From the NCBI GenBank assembly GCA_964590255.1, contig CAZPYA010000002.1, positions 41,916 to 105,915 on the forward strand: a stretch of DNA of 64,000 bases. The letters are read 5' to 3'. Shown here piece after piece: positions 15,206 through 23,626 of the stretch. Within the stretch, counting starts at the first letter, position 1. Each line of letters starts with the position of its first letter. Both the position numbers and the translations under genes were made by a program. Under the pieces are notes generated by a model that was not told the DNA's origin, made no database searches, and saw nothing but the letters and a program-made list of their open reading frames with translations. Source of the DNA: JAKIYB01 sp964590255 (GTDB lineage: Bacteria > Armatimonadota > Hebobacteria > CAIYQO01).

Positions 15206-17320
15206 ATGACCACCCCCCTCGCCTATCCCCTCATCGCCGTCTCCCTCATCACCGCCAGCCTGCTGGCGTGGCTGGGGTTGGCCGTGCTGGGGTTGGCGGA
15301 GCGGCGGGCGTGGGGGGTGTGGCTGGTGGGGGTGGCGATGCTGGGGGCGGCGGGGATGTTCGGCTTCCACGCGCTGCTCATCAGCCAGGGGCAGTGGGGC
15401 GGGCCGCTGGCGCTGTCGCGGTGGCCGCTGGTGTGGGCGGGCGGGCTGCTGCTGCCCGGCACGTGGTACGCGGTGGTGCTGTGGCACGTGGGCTTTTTCG
15501 CGCACCGCGGTGCGCTGCGCCAGTTCCGGCTGCACCGGGCGGCCTTCCTGGCGCTGGTGGTCATTGTCGCCGCTACCGCCATCGCCATATTGCTGGACCC
15601 CACGGTGCGCGGCAATCCGCTGGTGCTGCTGTATGCCTTCCCACCGTCGCTGATTCTTGCCGGGCCGGTCATCGAGGGGGTGCCGTTCATCGGCCGCCTG
15701 CCGTGGATCGCGCTGGTGTATGCCGGATTGCTGATTGCCTGCACGGCGCTGGCTGTGGACGCGCTGCGCCACCCGGCACCGTCGCGGCGGATGATGGGCG
15801 ACCAGGCGCGCGAACGGGCGCGGCCGTGGCTGGCCGGTGCTTCGCTGGTGTGGCTGGCTACCAGCCTGGTGGTGTGCGGCGGTCTGCTCATCTACATGCC
15901 AAGGCTGCTGCAGATGCGCGCGGTGGGCCTGGCCTCCGGCACGTCTCACACCGCGCTGCAGCTCGACCTGGCGGTATCGCTGCTGGTGCTGCTGGGGGTG
16001 GGGCTCATCGGGCAGGCGGTGGTGTCGTATGAGATTTTCACCGGCCGGTCGCTGCCCCGGCGCGGGCTGCGGCAAAGCTGGCACGGCGCGCTGCTGCTGG
16101 CCCCCATCGTCAGTGTGTTCCTCACCTGGACCCTCACCCCCGGGTTCCCGCCCATCGCCGGCGCGCTGCTCACCATGCTGCTGGTCACCGCGCTGTATGC
16201 CGGCTACACCGCGCAATCGGTGCGTGCCCGCGAGCGGGCGATGGCCGAGTTGCGCGCGGCGTCGGGCGGCCCGGGGCTGTACCGGACGCTGCTGACCGGC
16301 GACACCGGCGACGACGCGACGGCCTTCGGCGCGCTGTGCGCGCGGGTGCTGGGCGTCCACACCGCGGCACTGGTGCCGCTGGGCCCGCTGGCGACGTTGC
16401 TTCCGCCGGTGGCCTACCCGCCCGACGCGCCGCTGCCCGCCGACGTGCGCGACCTGGCCGACGGCGCCGACCCGGCGATGCTCTGCCACCCCGCCGATCC
16501 GGCGCGGCACGCCGGCGCGCTGTGGGCGGTGCCGCTGTGGGGCGATCGCGGGCTGCACGGCCTGCTGTTGCTGGGGCCGAAGGCCGACGGCAGCCTGTAT
16601 GCCGAGGAGGAGATGGAGGCGGCGCGGGCGGCGGGCGAGCGCCTGCTGGACGCCCGCGCGGGGGCCGAACTGGCGCGCCGGCTGGTGCAGGTGCAGCGAG
16701 CGCAATTGGCGGAGAGCCAGGTGGCCGACCGCCGCACCCGCCGCGTGCTGCACGACGACGTGCTGCCGCAGGTGCACGCGGCGATGCTGGCGGCCAGCGC
16801 CGGAACGGCCGACACCCCCGCGCTGCTGGCGCAACTGGGCGACCTGCACAAGCAAATCGCCAACCTGCTGCACGTGCTGCCCACCGCGACAGTGCAGACG
16901 CTGGCGGAAAAAGGCGTGCTGGGCGCGCTGCGGCTGTGCGTGGAGGGGGAGCTGGCGGAGGCCTTTACCCATGTGGAGTGGGCCATCGACCCCGCCGCGG
17001 AGGCGGCTCTCGCTGCGCTGCCGCCGTTGACGGCGGAAGTGCTATATGGCGCCGCCCGCGAGGCCGCGCGCAACGCCGCCCGCTACGCCCGCGGCGGCGA
17101 CGAGACGCGCCCACTGACGCTACGCATCAACGCCGAATTGGCTGGCGAACTGCGGCTGACCCTCGCCGACGACGGCGTCGGCCTGGGGAGCATGCCGTCC
17201 ACTGGCGCCGGCCGCGGCATGGCGCTGCACGGCACACTGCTGGCCATTCTCGGCGGCGCGTGGACGGCGGAGAGCGGCGGCGGGACGCGGGTGACGCTGA
17301 GCGTGCCTGCGGACGCTTAA
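15206..17320 (+). CDS. Membrane sensor histidine kinase with GAF-like domain
   Basis: 704 residues. The first about 360 residues hold roughly nine hydrophobic helices. A GAF-like domain follows (about 375-490: FGALCARVLGVHTAALVPLG, GALWAVPLWGDRGLHGLLLL), then a short coiled-coil. The dimerisation and phosphoacceptor motif is RRVLHDDVLPQVHAAML with His at 516. The HATPase domain has EAARNAARYA (N-box), LADDGVGL (G1) and GAGRGMALHG (G2). The HDDVLPQ form resembles the NarX/LiaS-like HisKA_3 class, whose partners are NarL-type regulators. No response regulator is adjacent, so it is an orphan kinase. It presumably senses a membrane or small-molecule signal. Confidence 0.82.
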   Translation: MTTPLAYPLIAVSLITASLLAWLGLAVLGLAERRAWGVWLVGVAMLGAAGMFGFHALLISQGQWGGPLALSRWPLVWAGGLLLPGTWYAVVLWHVGFFAHRGALRQFRLHRAAFLALVVIVAATAIAILLDPTVRGNPLVLLYAFPPSLILAGPVIEGVPFIGRLPWIALVYAGLLIACTALAVDALRHPAPSRRMMGDQARERARPWLAGASLVWLATSLVVCGGLLIYMPRLLQMRAVGLASGTSHTALQLDLAVSLLVLLGVGLIGQAVVSYEIFTGRSLPRRGLRQSWHGALLLAPIVSVFLTWTLTPGFPPIAGALLTMLLVTALYAGYTAQSVRARERAMAELRAASGGPGLYRTLLTGDTGDDATAFGALCARVLGVHTAALVPLGPLATLLPPVAYPPDAPLPADVRDLADGADPAMLCHPADPARHAGALWAVPLWGDRGLHGLLLLGPKADGSLYAEEEMEAARAAGERLLDARAGAELARRLVQVQRAQLAESQVADRRTRRVLHDDVLPQVHAAMLAASAGTADTPALLAQLGDLHKQIANLLHVLPTATVQTLAEKGVLGALRLCVEGELAEAFTHVEWAIDPAAEAALAALPPLTAEVLYGAAREAARNAARYARGGDETRPLTLRINAELAGELRLTLADDGVGLGSMPSTGAGRGMALHGTLLAILGGAWTAESGGGTRVTLSVPADA

Positions 17321-17607
17321 CGCCGCGTCTGCCATCCACTACGCCAGGGCATCTCATCGCGCAACCGGGTTCGGAAGCCGAACCCATGTCCCTGCGTCCC
17401 TTATTGCTGACCCTGCCCTGCGCGGCCGCGCTCGCGATGGGAGCCTGGCGGTAGCAGAGAGGTGGCGGTAATCAGCGACCCGTATGCAATGGCGTCGCAT
17501 TCATCCGGCGCATTCGGATCTCGATATGCTGCCCAGACATCTCCAGGTGGGCAAGGGGCATGGCATATCGCCGGCAGGGGCGCTATGTCGCCAGCGCACA
17601 TGCGCGG

Positions 17608-19221
17608 TTATTTGGCTTTTTTGCGCCGCGGCGCCAGGACGGCGTTCACCGCGTCGATATCAAAGGCATTGGGATCGAATGGGCCGCCGTACCATTCCTG
17701 CATCTCGCGGTATTCGGGGTCCTTCGGCTCCGTCATCACCTCCAGGAAGTGGTAGTACCCCGTGATGCCGCCGATATCTTCCGGTGGGCAGGCGCCTTTG
17801 CCTTTGGTGCACACGGGATACGGCATGCCCTCCTGGCGCGGCAATACCTTTTCCAGCACGATCTCGTGCGTCCAACTATCACCGAAGTCATACTCGTAGG
17901 TGAAGCGCTGTTTTTCACCCAGGCCCATGGCGTTCAGCTTCGCGCGTGTTTCGCTGCTCACCGGCGGCCCGAAGCCATCCGGATCCGACGTGCCATACCG
18001 CTTGCCGTGAATCGCAAACTCGTGCAGGTGGGCATTCCCCCATCCCATCACAGTCTGGATGACGGCGTGCAGTTTCGCCAGGGTGATATCCGCCGGCACC
18101 AGCACCCGCCGCCAGATGGGCGGTTTCGACCACTTCAGCGTGATCTTCAACTGCAGAATGGCGTCGGCGGGCAATGGCGCGTGAATTGTCGGCTGGAAGC
18201 CCGTTTTGCGCGGCTGCGGCAGCATCTCCTGCATGATATCATCCAGGTAGTCGGGGTCGAGTATGCTCAGCGCCGCGGCAGCCTGCAGCGTCGCGTCCAT
18301 CTTGCCCAGTGCCGTACCCAGGCGAATGAGGCCTTCATAGGCTTCCACCTCGTCGGGATCCAGTTCCACCACGCGCTGATAGGCGGCGAAGGCTTTCGCA
18401 AACTCGCCCAGGCGCCAGTAGGTATTGGCGAGGGCCAGGCCGGCTTCGGTATCATCGCGCGCGGGCTCGACCAGGGTGGACAGGATGTCACGCGCTTCGT
18501 CATCACGGCCGAGGTCGAGTAGCAGCATTGCGGTGCTATACGTTGCCCGCACCCCGTATTCCGGGTCGCGGCGCATGTCCTGAAAAATATCAAGCGCCCG
18601 GTCGGACTGTTGCCGCTCCGTGAGCATTAGCGCATACGTGTAGCGCAACCGGGCGTCATCGGGTCGTCGGCGCAGGAGCGTTTCCAACAGCGAAACCGCC
18701 TCATCCTGCCGTTGCACCCCCCCGAGGCGCAGCGCCCGGTAGAAGAGCAACTCGTCATCATCCGGGAAGTGCTCCAGGCCTTTGTCAATGATCGCATCGG
18801 CCTTGTCGTCAAAGCCCATCTGGACCAGTGCGCTGGTCACGCCGCGGTACAACTCTTGATCCGGCTTGGCAGCACCCACCGCGCGTATAATCAGTTCCGC
18901 GCCATCCACGTCTTCCCCGACTTCCATCAGCGCCATGCCCAGGCCGATCGTCGCCGGCAGGTTATCGGGCTCCATTTCCAGCGCCCGCTCAAACGCGATG
19001 ATCGCCTGTTCAAACTCCGCTATGCCGGTCAACGCCGTCCCCAACCCCACCTGCGCGGCGACCAGCGTGGGGTCCAGCGCGATGGCAGAGGCGAAGGCCG
19101 CCATTGCCTTCGGCAGGTCGCCGGCATGCACCGACGCCTGCCCCGCCTCGAACTGCTCCATCGCATCGGCAAAGTGAAAGCCGTCTTGCCCGCCCGATGG
19201 CGGCGTGTGTCGTTTGCACAT
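17608..19221 (-). CDS. TPR protein fused to a pRiA4b ORF-3-like domain
   Basis: 537 residues from ATG 19221 with AGGAGA upstream. Residues about 20-335 are tetratricopeptide repeats, for example LPKAMAAFASAIALDPTLVA, FEQAIIAFERALEMEPDNLP and FAKAFAAYQRVVELDPDEVE. The C-terminal about 180 residues match the plasmid pRiA4b ORF-3-like domain: AILQLKITLKWSKPPIWRRV, LHAVIQTVMGWGNAHLHEF, FTYEYDFGDSWTHEIVLE and ACPPEDIGGITGYYHFLEV. That domain is widespread, sometimes near transposons, and has no settled function. The TPR part is a protein-binding scaffold. The fusion is unusual compared with the stand-alone forms I know. The 287 bases before it (17321-17607) hold only a 22-codon frame resembling an orphan signal peptide near 17385. 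Confidence 0.8.
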   Translation of the reverse strand: MCKRHTPPSGGQDGFHFADAMEQFEAGQASVHAGDLPKAMAAFASAIALDPTLVAAQVGLGTALTGIAEFEQAIIAFERALEMEPDNLPATIGLGMALMEVGEDVDGAELIIRAVGAAKPDQELYRGVTSALVQMGFDDKADAIIDKGLEHFPDDDELLFYRALRLGGVQRQDEAVSLLETLLRRRPDDARLRYTYALMLTERQQSDRALDIFQDMRRDPEYGVRATYSTAMLLLDLGRDDEARDILSTLVEPARDDTEAGLALANTYWRLGEFAKAFAAYQRVVELDPDEVEAYEGLIRLGTALGKMDATLQAAAALSILDPDYLDDIMQEMLPQPRKTGFQPTIHAPLPADAILQLKITLKWSKPPIWRRVLVPADITLAKLHAVIQTVMGWGNAHLHEFAIHGKRYGTSDPDGFGPPVSSETRAKLNAMGLGEKQRFTYEYDFGDSWTHEIVLEKVLPRQEGMPYPVCTKGKGACPPEDIGGITGYYHFLEVMTEPKDPEYREMQEWYGGPFDPNAFDIDAVNAVLAPRRKKAK

Positions 19222-19303
19222 GCCCGTGTCTCCTGTCTGTCTGATCGCCTATTTTCTTCCAGGATCCTTCAACATGCAAGCGTAAAAATCGCATTACGCC
19301 GGC

Positions 19304-19332
19304 TTGGTTGCAGGGGGTGTGCGTGGTATGAT
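19304..19332 (+). promoter_or_regulatory. Promoter for the FAD oxidoreductase gene
   Basis: TTGGTT at 19304-19309, 17-base spacer, TATGAT at 19327-19332; start codon at 19363 with GGAGG before it. Confidence 0.6.
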
Positions 19333-19362
19333 ACGGCTACCCGACATGGCGGAGGCATTGGC

Positions 19363-20718
19363 ATGGCTACAGTGTATGAGGCGGCGCGCGAGACGCCGGT
19401 GGCGTGGGAGGGCGACCTCTGCGTGGTCGGCGGCAGTTGCACCGGGCTGTTCGCCGCGGTGCGCGCCGCGCAGCAGGGATTGCGCGTGGCGCTGGTGGAG
19501 CTGAACGGGTATTTCGGCGGGACGGCCACCGCGGGACTGGTGAACGTGTGGCACACGCTGACCGACACCGGCGGGGAGCGGCCGATCATCGCTGGCCTCA
19601 CTCGGGAAATGCTGACCCGGCTGGAGCGCCGCGGGGCGATGCAGCCGTTCATGCAACATGGCTACCAGATGAACTGCGCCGCGCTGATATTGGAGCTGGA
19701 CGCGCTGGTGCGCGAGCATCCGGGCATCCGCCCTTTCCTGCATGCGCGCTTCGTGGCGCCGGTGGCCGATGCCGACGGGCGGGTGACGCACGCCGTTATC
19801 GAGGACAAAACCGGTCGGCGGGCCATTGCCGCGCGGGTGTTCATCGACGCCAGCGGCGACAGCGACCTGGTAACACGTATGGGCTGGCCCACCGTCACCC
19901 GCGAGGTGCTGCAGCCACCCACCACCTGTGCCTACCTGACCGGGTTGGATGCGGTGAAGGCGCAGAGCCCCGAGTTCAATATCCGCCATGACGTCTTTGA
20001 TCCGCGCTACCCCGAAGCGCTGCCGCTCGGATTCCTATGGACGGCGTACGTGCCGGGAGCGCCGGAGATGACGATGGTGGCGGGCACGCGGGTGCACGGC
20101 GCCAACTGCGCCGACGCCGACCAGCTCACCCGCGCCGAGATGGAAGGCCGCCGGCAGGTGCAATCGCTACTCGACCTGCTTCATCGCCACGTGCCCGGCG
20201 GCGACGCGGTGCAGCCGGTGGCGCTGCCCGCCTACATCGGCATCCGCGAAACGCGCCACGCCGTCTGCCGCCATCACCTCACCGAGGCGGAGTTGCTGGA
20301 GGGCACGCGCTTCCCCGACGCCATCGCCAACGGCACCTACCAGGTTGACATCCACCACGGCGCCGGCGCCGGCCTCACCTTCCGCTTCCTCAACGGCGTC
20401 GAGCAGACGCATGTGCCCGGCCAGCCGGTGGTCACCGGCCGCTGGCGCGCGCCGCGCGAGACGGATCCGCTGTACTACCAGATTCCCTACGGTGCCCTGG
20501 TGCCCCGCGACGCCCGCAACGTGCTTATCGCCGGCCGCGGCATCGACACCGACCAGGGCGCCCACGGCGCCGTGCGTGTGATGGTGAACACCAACCAGAT
20601 GGGCGAAGCCGCCGGCCTCGCCGCCGCGCAAGCGTGCCAACGGAGTTGCGACGTGGGCGAGGTCGACACGGCGGCGCTGCGGGGGGTGATGGCGGAGGCG
20701 GGGTTGGTGGTATTGTAA
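19363..20718 (+). CDS. FAD-dependent oxidoreductase (FAD_oxidored family)
   Basis: 451 residues from ATG 19363, chosen because GGCGGAGG precedes it; a long upstream extension in the same frame is antisense to the TPR gene. The dinucleotide-binding motif is VVGGSCTGLFAAVRAAQQG near residue 22, followed by VALVELNGYFGGTATAGLVN. FIDASGDSDLVTRMG and the C-terminal NVLIAGRGIDTDQGAHGAVR complete the FAD site. This is the PF12831 pattern, found in proteins often mislabelled xanthan lyase and in predicted oxidoreductases of sugar or aromatic metabolism. The first glycine motif reads GGSCTG in place of the usual GxGxxG. The substrate cannot be deduced. Confidence 0.8.
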   Translation: MATVYEAARETPVAWEGDLCVVGGSCTGLFAAVRAAQQGLRVALVELNGYFGGTATAGLVNVWHTLTDTGGERPIIAGLTREMLTRLERRGAMQPFMQHGYQMNCAALILELDALVREHPGIRPFLHARFVAPVADADGRVTHAVIEDKTGRRAIAARVFIDASGDSDLVTRMGWPTVTREVLQPPTTCAYLTGLDAVKAQSPEFNIRHDVFDPRYPEALPLGFLWTAYVPGAPEMTMVAGTRVHGANCADADQLTRAEMEGRRQVQSLLDLLHRHVPGGDAVQPVALPAYIGIRETRHAVCRHHLTEAELLEGTRFPDAIANGTYQVDIHHGAGAGLTFRFLNGVEQTHVPGQPVVTGRWRAPRETDPLYYQIPYGALVPRDARNVLIAGRGIDTDQGAHGAVRVMVNTNQMGEAAGLAAAQACQRSCDVGEVDTAALRGVMAEAGLVVL

Positions 20719-20777
20719 CATGGAGAACAAGCCGCTCTCTGTGTTTGAGAGCCCCTTTGCCTGTCATGTTTCCTCAT

Positions 20778-20818
20778 CACTCCCCTCCCCGTGTAGGGGA
20801 GGTGGCGGGGGAGAGGTG
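20778..20818. repeat. Intergenic C/G-rich palindromic repeat
   Basis: CCTCCCC-GTGTA-GGGGAGG with flanking C-rich and G-rich tracts in the 264-base gap before murI. It belongs to the same type as the blocks at 10139-10352. Confidence 0.5.
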
Positions 20819-20982
20819 AAACCGGCGGAACGGAATCCGTATCTGAATAGCAGCGGGGCTCTCGCCCTCCCGATTACTTCGGGGTGTTCCAGTTCCAGAC
20901 GGTGACTAATCCAATACCTTCGGCAGGAATCCCCGCGGTGCTGCCGAAGTGAATACGTGTGCCAGACAAGCAGCTTGATTCG

Positions 20983-21786
20983 ATGTCCAACACCTCATCC
21001 CCCGTCATCGGCGTCTTCGATTCCGGCGTGGGCGGCCTCACGGTTGCCGGCGCGGTGCTGCGCCAGGTGCCGCGGGCACGGCTGATTTACTTTGCCGACA
21101 CCGCGCACGTGCCGTACGGCGGGCGCGAGCTGGCGCAGGTGCGCGATTTCGCGCTGCAGATCATCGCCTTCCTCTTCGCGCAGGGGGCGGACGCGGTGGT
21201 GATGGGCTGCAATATGTCCTCGGCCGCCGGGGCGCACACCGCGGCGGTGGCACAGTTCGACCGCCCGGTCTTCGAGGTGATCGGTCCGGGCAGCGCCGCC
21301 GCCTGCGCCGCCGGCCGCGGCGCCGTCGGCGTCATCGCCACGCTGGGCACGGTGAACAGCGGTGCCTACGGCCGCGCGCTGTGCGCCTGCGGCGCAACAG
21401 CGGTGTACCAGCAGCCCTGCCCGAAATTCGTGCCGCTGGTGGAAGCGGGTATCACCGACGGCCCCGAGGCGGAGGCGGCAGTAGCGGAATACCTGGCCCC
21501 GCTGCGCGACGCCGGCATCGACACGCTGGTGTTCGGCTGCACCCACTACCCCTTTCTGCGCGCGCCCATCGCCCGCTTCCTGGGCCCGGACGTCATCCTC
21601 ATCGACCCCGCCGACGCCGTAGCCGACCAGGTGGCGGCCCAATTCGGCACCGGCCTCGCGCACGCCGACCCGAGTCGCCATCGCTTCTTCTGCAGCGGCG
21701 ACCCCGCGCAGTTCCGTAAAAACGGCGAGTTCTTCCTGGGCCTGCCACTGCACTCTGTCGCGCAAGTGAACGTGCCGACGGAATAA
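20983..21786 (+). CDS. murI: Glutamate racemase
   Basis: 267 residues from ATG 20983; a GTG at 20959 in the same frame is a possible alternative. The catalytic pair is visible as VVMGCNMSS (near residue 70, usually GCNTAS) and VFGCTHYPF (near residue 180), each carrying the Cys that abstracts or donates a proton at the alpha carbon. The N-terminal VIGVFDSGVGGLTV and ADTAHVPYGGR are also family hallmarks. The enzyme makes D-glutamate for peptidoglycan in the cytoplasm, so it is expected to be essential. Length is normal (about 265). It stands alone, with a terminator-like hairpin at its end. Confidence 0.92.
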   Translation: MSNTSSPVIGVFDSGVGGLTVAGAVLRQVPRARLIYFADTAHVPYGGRELAQVRDFALQIIAFLFAQGADAVVMGCNMSSAAGAHTAAVAQFDRPVFEVIGPGSAAACAAGRGAVGVIATLGTVNSGAYGRALCACGATAVYQQPCPKFVPLVEAGITDGPEAEAAVAEYLAPLRDAGIDTLVFGCTHYPFLRAPIARFLGPDVILIDPADAVADQVAAQFGTGLAHADPSRHRFFCSGDPAQFRKNGEFFLGLPLHSVAQVNVPTE

Positions 21787-21800
21787 CCCGCCGTCGGCAC
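21772..21800 (+). terminator. Hairpin at the end of murI
   Basis: GTGCCGACGG (21772-21781) pairs with CCGTCGGCAC (21791-21800); the stop codon lies in the 9-base loop. There is no T tract. Confidence 0.5.
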
Positions 21801-21936
21801 TACCCCTAGCGCAAGACATTTCATCACACGGTATATAGCCGGTTTGCTCGGTATATTGCCGATATTGGGCTGCGTTTTGTCAATTTGCCGCACAGCTTTC
21901 CCTATTAAATTTTTTTCGCAATATGTGATGACTTTC

Positions 21937-21949
21937 TCCACAATGTGGA
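21937..21949. promoter_or_regulatory. Palindrome upstream of the HYR-repeat gene
   Basis: TCCACA-A-TGTGGA, a perfect 13-base palindrome within an AT-rich gap (21801-22032), about 85 bases before the start codon. It could be an operator; the binding protein is unknown. Confidence 0.35.
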
Positions 21950-22032
21950 AAAAGTACCCGGTTGCCTGGAAGACAACCGCTGTGTTCACCCCTGAACGCA
22001 GACGAAGAATCGGGATGATTGTGGAGAAAGAC

Positions 22033-23214
22033 ATGCGCGGTTTACAGTGGACAATGATGATGGTTTTCGCGGCGAGTATCCTGCTTGCGCTGCCGGCGAT
22101 GGCGGGTAATACCCGTGTCTGGGAGTTGCGCTTCGTGGAGGCGCCGGTGCTGACGATTCCAGCGGACGTGACCGTGCCGATGGTCGCCATTTCCGGTACG
22201 CAGGTGGACATCGGGCAGGCTACCGCCGTTGATCGCACCGATCCCGCGCCGAAAATTACCCACAACGCGCCACTGCTGTTCCTCATCGGCACCACGGAAG
22301 TCACCTGGACGGCCACCAATCGCTACGGCGTCTCGGCGTCGGCGGTGCAACTGGTTACCGTGGTGGCGCCGGTCAATAATCCGGCCGCGCCGAAGCTGAC
22401 CGTGCCCGATGACGTGACCGCCGAGCAGACTAGTGCCGTTGGGGCCATGGTGAATATCGGTACCGCCACCTCCACCGACTACGCCGGCCGCGCGCTGGCA
22501 GTGACGAACGATGCGCCGGCGGTCTTCCCGGCGGGGATAACCACCGTCACCTGGACGACGGCCGATGACCTGGGCGCGGTGGTGACGAAAACGCAACTGG
22601 TGACGGTGAAAGACCGCACCGCGCCGGTGCTGGCGGTGCCCGCCAACGTGGCGACCACCCAGTCGGCCGTGGCCGGTACGCCGTTGGCGCTGGGCCAGGC
22701 GACGGTGACGGACGCGGTGGATGCCGCTCCACAGATCACGAACAATGCGCCGGCGCTCTTTCCGGTGGGCGTTACCACCGTCACCTGGACGGCGCGGGAC
22801 GCCGCCGGTAACACCGCCACCGCGACGCAGACAGTGACCGTGAACCGCGCCGGCAGCCTGTCGATCTCGAAAGTCACGCTGGACTGGAAAGAGCGCGGTC
22901 GGATGCTGACCAACCCGACACTGACGCTGAAGGGGAGCATCCAGACGCCGTATGGCGCGCCGGCCGGCCAGACCACCGCCACCATGGCGTTCACCTTCGG
23001 CGGAACAACCAGCACCTGCACCGTGCCGATCACCTGGAGCGCGGGGACGGCGACCGGCTTCACGCTGAACTGGAAGCTGGCGGACGGCACGCTGCCCAAT
23101 GGCAGCGGCGCCGCCACCCTGACGATCAGCTTCCCGGCGGCCGCGCGGATGGCGCCCATCACCGCCACGGTGGAATGCCGGCAAGCGGGCAATCACCAGT
23201 GGAAGTATAATTAA
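22033..23214 (+). CDS. Secreted HYR-repeat protein
   Basis: 393 residues from ATG 22033, with GTGGAG upstream and a clear signal peptide (MRGLQWTMMMVFAASILLAL, then PAMAGN). Three HYR-type immunoglobulin-like repeats of about 82 residues follow; each carries a variant of APVLxVPANVT, TATVTDAVDAAPQITNNAP, FPVGVTTVTWTARDAAGNT and TVTV. A C-terminal domain of about 110 residues (SLSISKVTLDWKERGRMLTN) may be a surface-attachment or beta-sandwich module. HYR domains are extracellular adhesion modules. No enzyme motif is present. It may be part of the cell surface or matrix. Confidence 0.8.
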   Translation: MRGLQWTMMMVFAASILLALPAMAGNTRVWELRFVEAPVLTIPADVTVPMVAISGTQVDIGQATAVDRTDPAPKITHNAPLLFLIGTTEVTWTATNRYGVSASAVQLVTVVAPVNNPAAPKLTVPDDVTAEQTSAVGAMVNIGTATSTDYAGRALAVTNDAPAVFPAGITTVTWTTADDLGAVVTKTQLVTVKDRTAPVLAVPANVATTQSAVAGTPLALGQATVTDAVDAAPQITNNAPALFPVGVTTVTWTARDAAGNTATATQTVTVNRAGSLSISKVTLDWKERGRMLTNPTLTLKGSIQTPYGAPAGQTTATMAFTFGGTTSTCTVPITWSAGTATGFTLNWKLADGTLPNGSGAATLTISFPAAARMAPITATVECRQAGNHQWKYN

Positions 23215-23231
23215 GGCAGCCAGGATACACT

Positions 23232-23276
23232 ACGATTCGGGCCGGCGGAGACTTCTTCTTCGCCGGCCCGAATCGT
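23232..23276. terminator. Bidirectional terminator between convergent genes
   Basis: ACGATTCGGGCCGGCG (23232-23247) pairs perfectly with 23261-23276 around a 13-base loop; it separates the HYR-repeat gene (+) from the ferredoxin gene (-). Confidence 0.8.
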
Positions 23277-23277
23277 G

Positions 23278-23466
23278 TTACTCGACGATGATGGCCTCCA
23301 CCGGGCATTGCTCAGCCGCGTCCTGCGCCTTCGCCAGCACCGCATCAGGCACCGGGTCCACGTAGGCCTCTGCTTTGTCGTCGGCATTCATGCGATACAC
23401 CTCCGGGCATACCTCGGGGCACAGCCCGCAACTGATGCAGGCATCCTGATCGACAATCGCTTTCAT
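23278..23466 (-). CDS. Small 4Fe-4S ferredoxin
   Basis: 62 residues; ATG at 23466 has GAAAGGAG upstream. The cysteine pattern C10-x2-C13-x2-C16-x3-C20, plus a distant C54 in QCPVEAI, fits a monocluster ferredoxin in which C10, C13, C16 and C54 bind one [4Fe-4S] cluster; C20 would be extra. The protein is highly acidic. It lies downstream of hcp on the same strand and may act as its electron donor. A separate start signal and 160 bases between the genes also allow independent expression. Confidence 0.88.
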   Translation of the reverse strand: MKAIVDQDACISCGLCPEVCPEVYRMNADDKAEAYVDPVPDAVLAKAQDAAEQCPVEAIIVE

Positions 23467-23626
23467 GGTTTGCTCCTTTCCACGGTTGACGGATGCGAAT
23501 ATATACTACCGGCTCTTTCGCGCGGCAGCGCTAACCCACCTGGTTTGTGCGGATTCCCGGCGATACGATTGTACCGGCCGGGAACCCATGACATTGCTCC
23601 ATCTTCACGCTGTGTGATGTTCCTGT

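Noticed and set aside
15203..16972. 589-codon open frame antisense to the sensor kinase
   Set aside because: Extremely Arg/Gln/His-rich composition typical of an antisense shadow; the kinase motifs are on the plus strand.
17385..17453. 22-codon frame resembling a signal peptide after the sensor kinase
   Set aside because: Stops immediately after the hydrophobic stretch and lacks a clear ribosome binding site; too little to call a gene.
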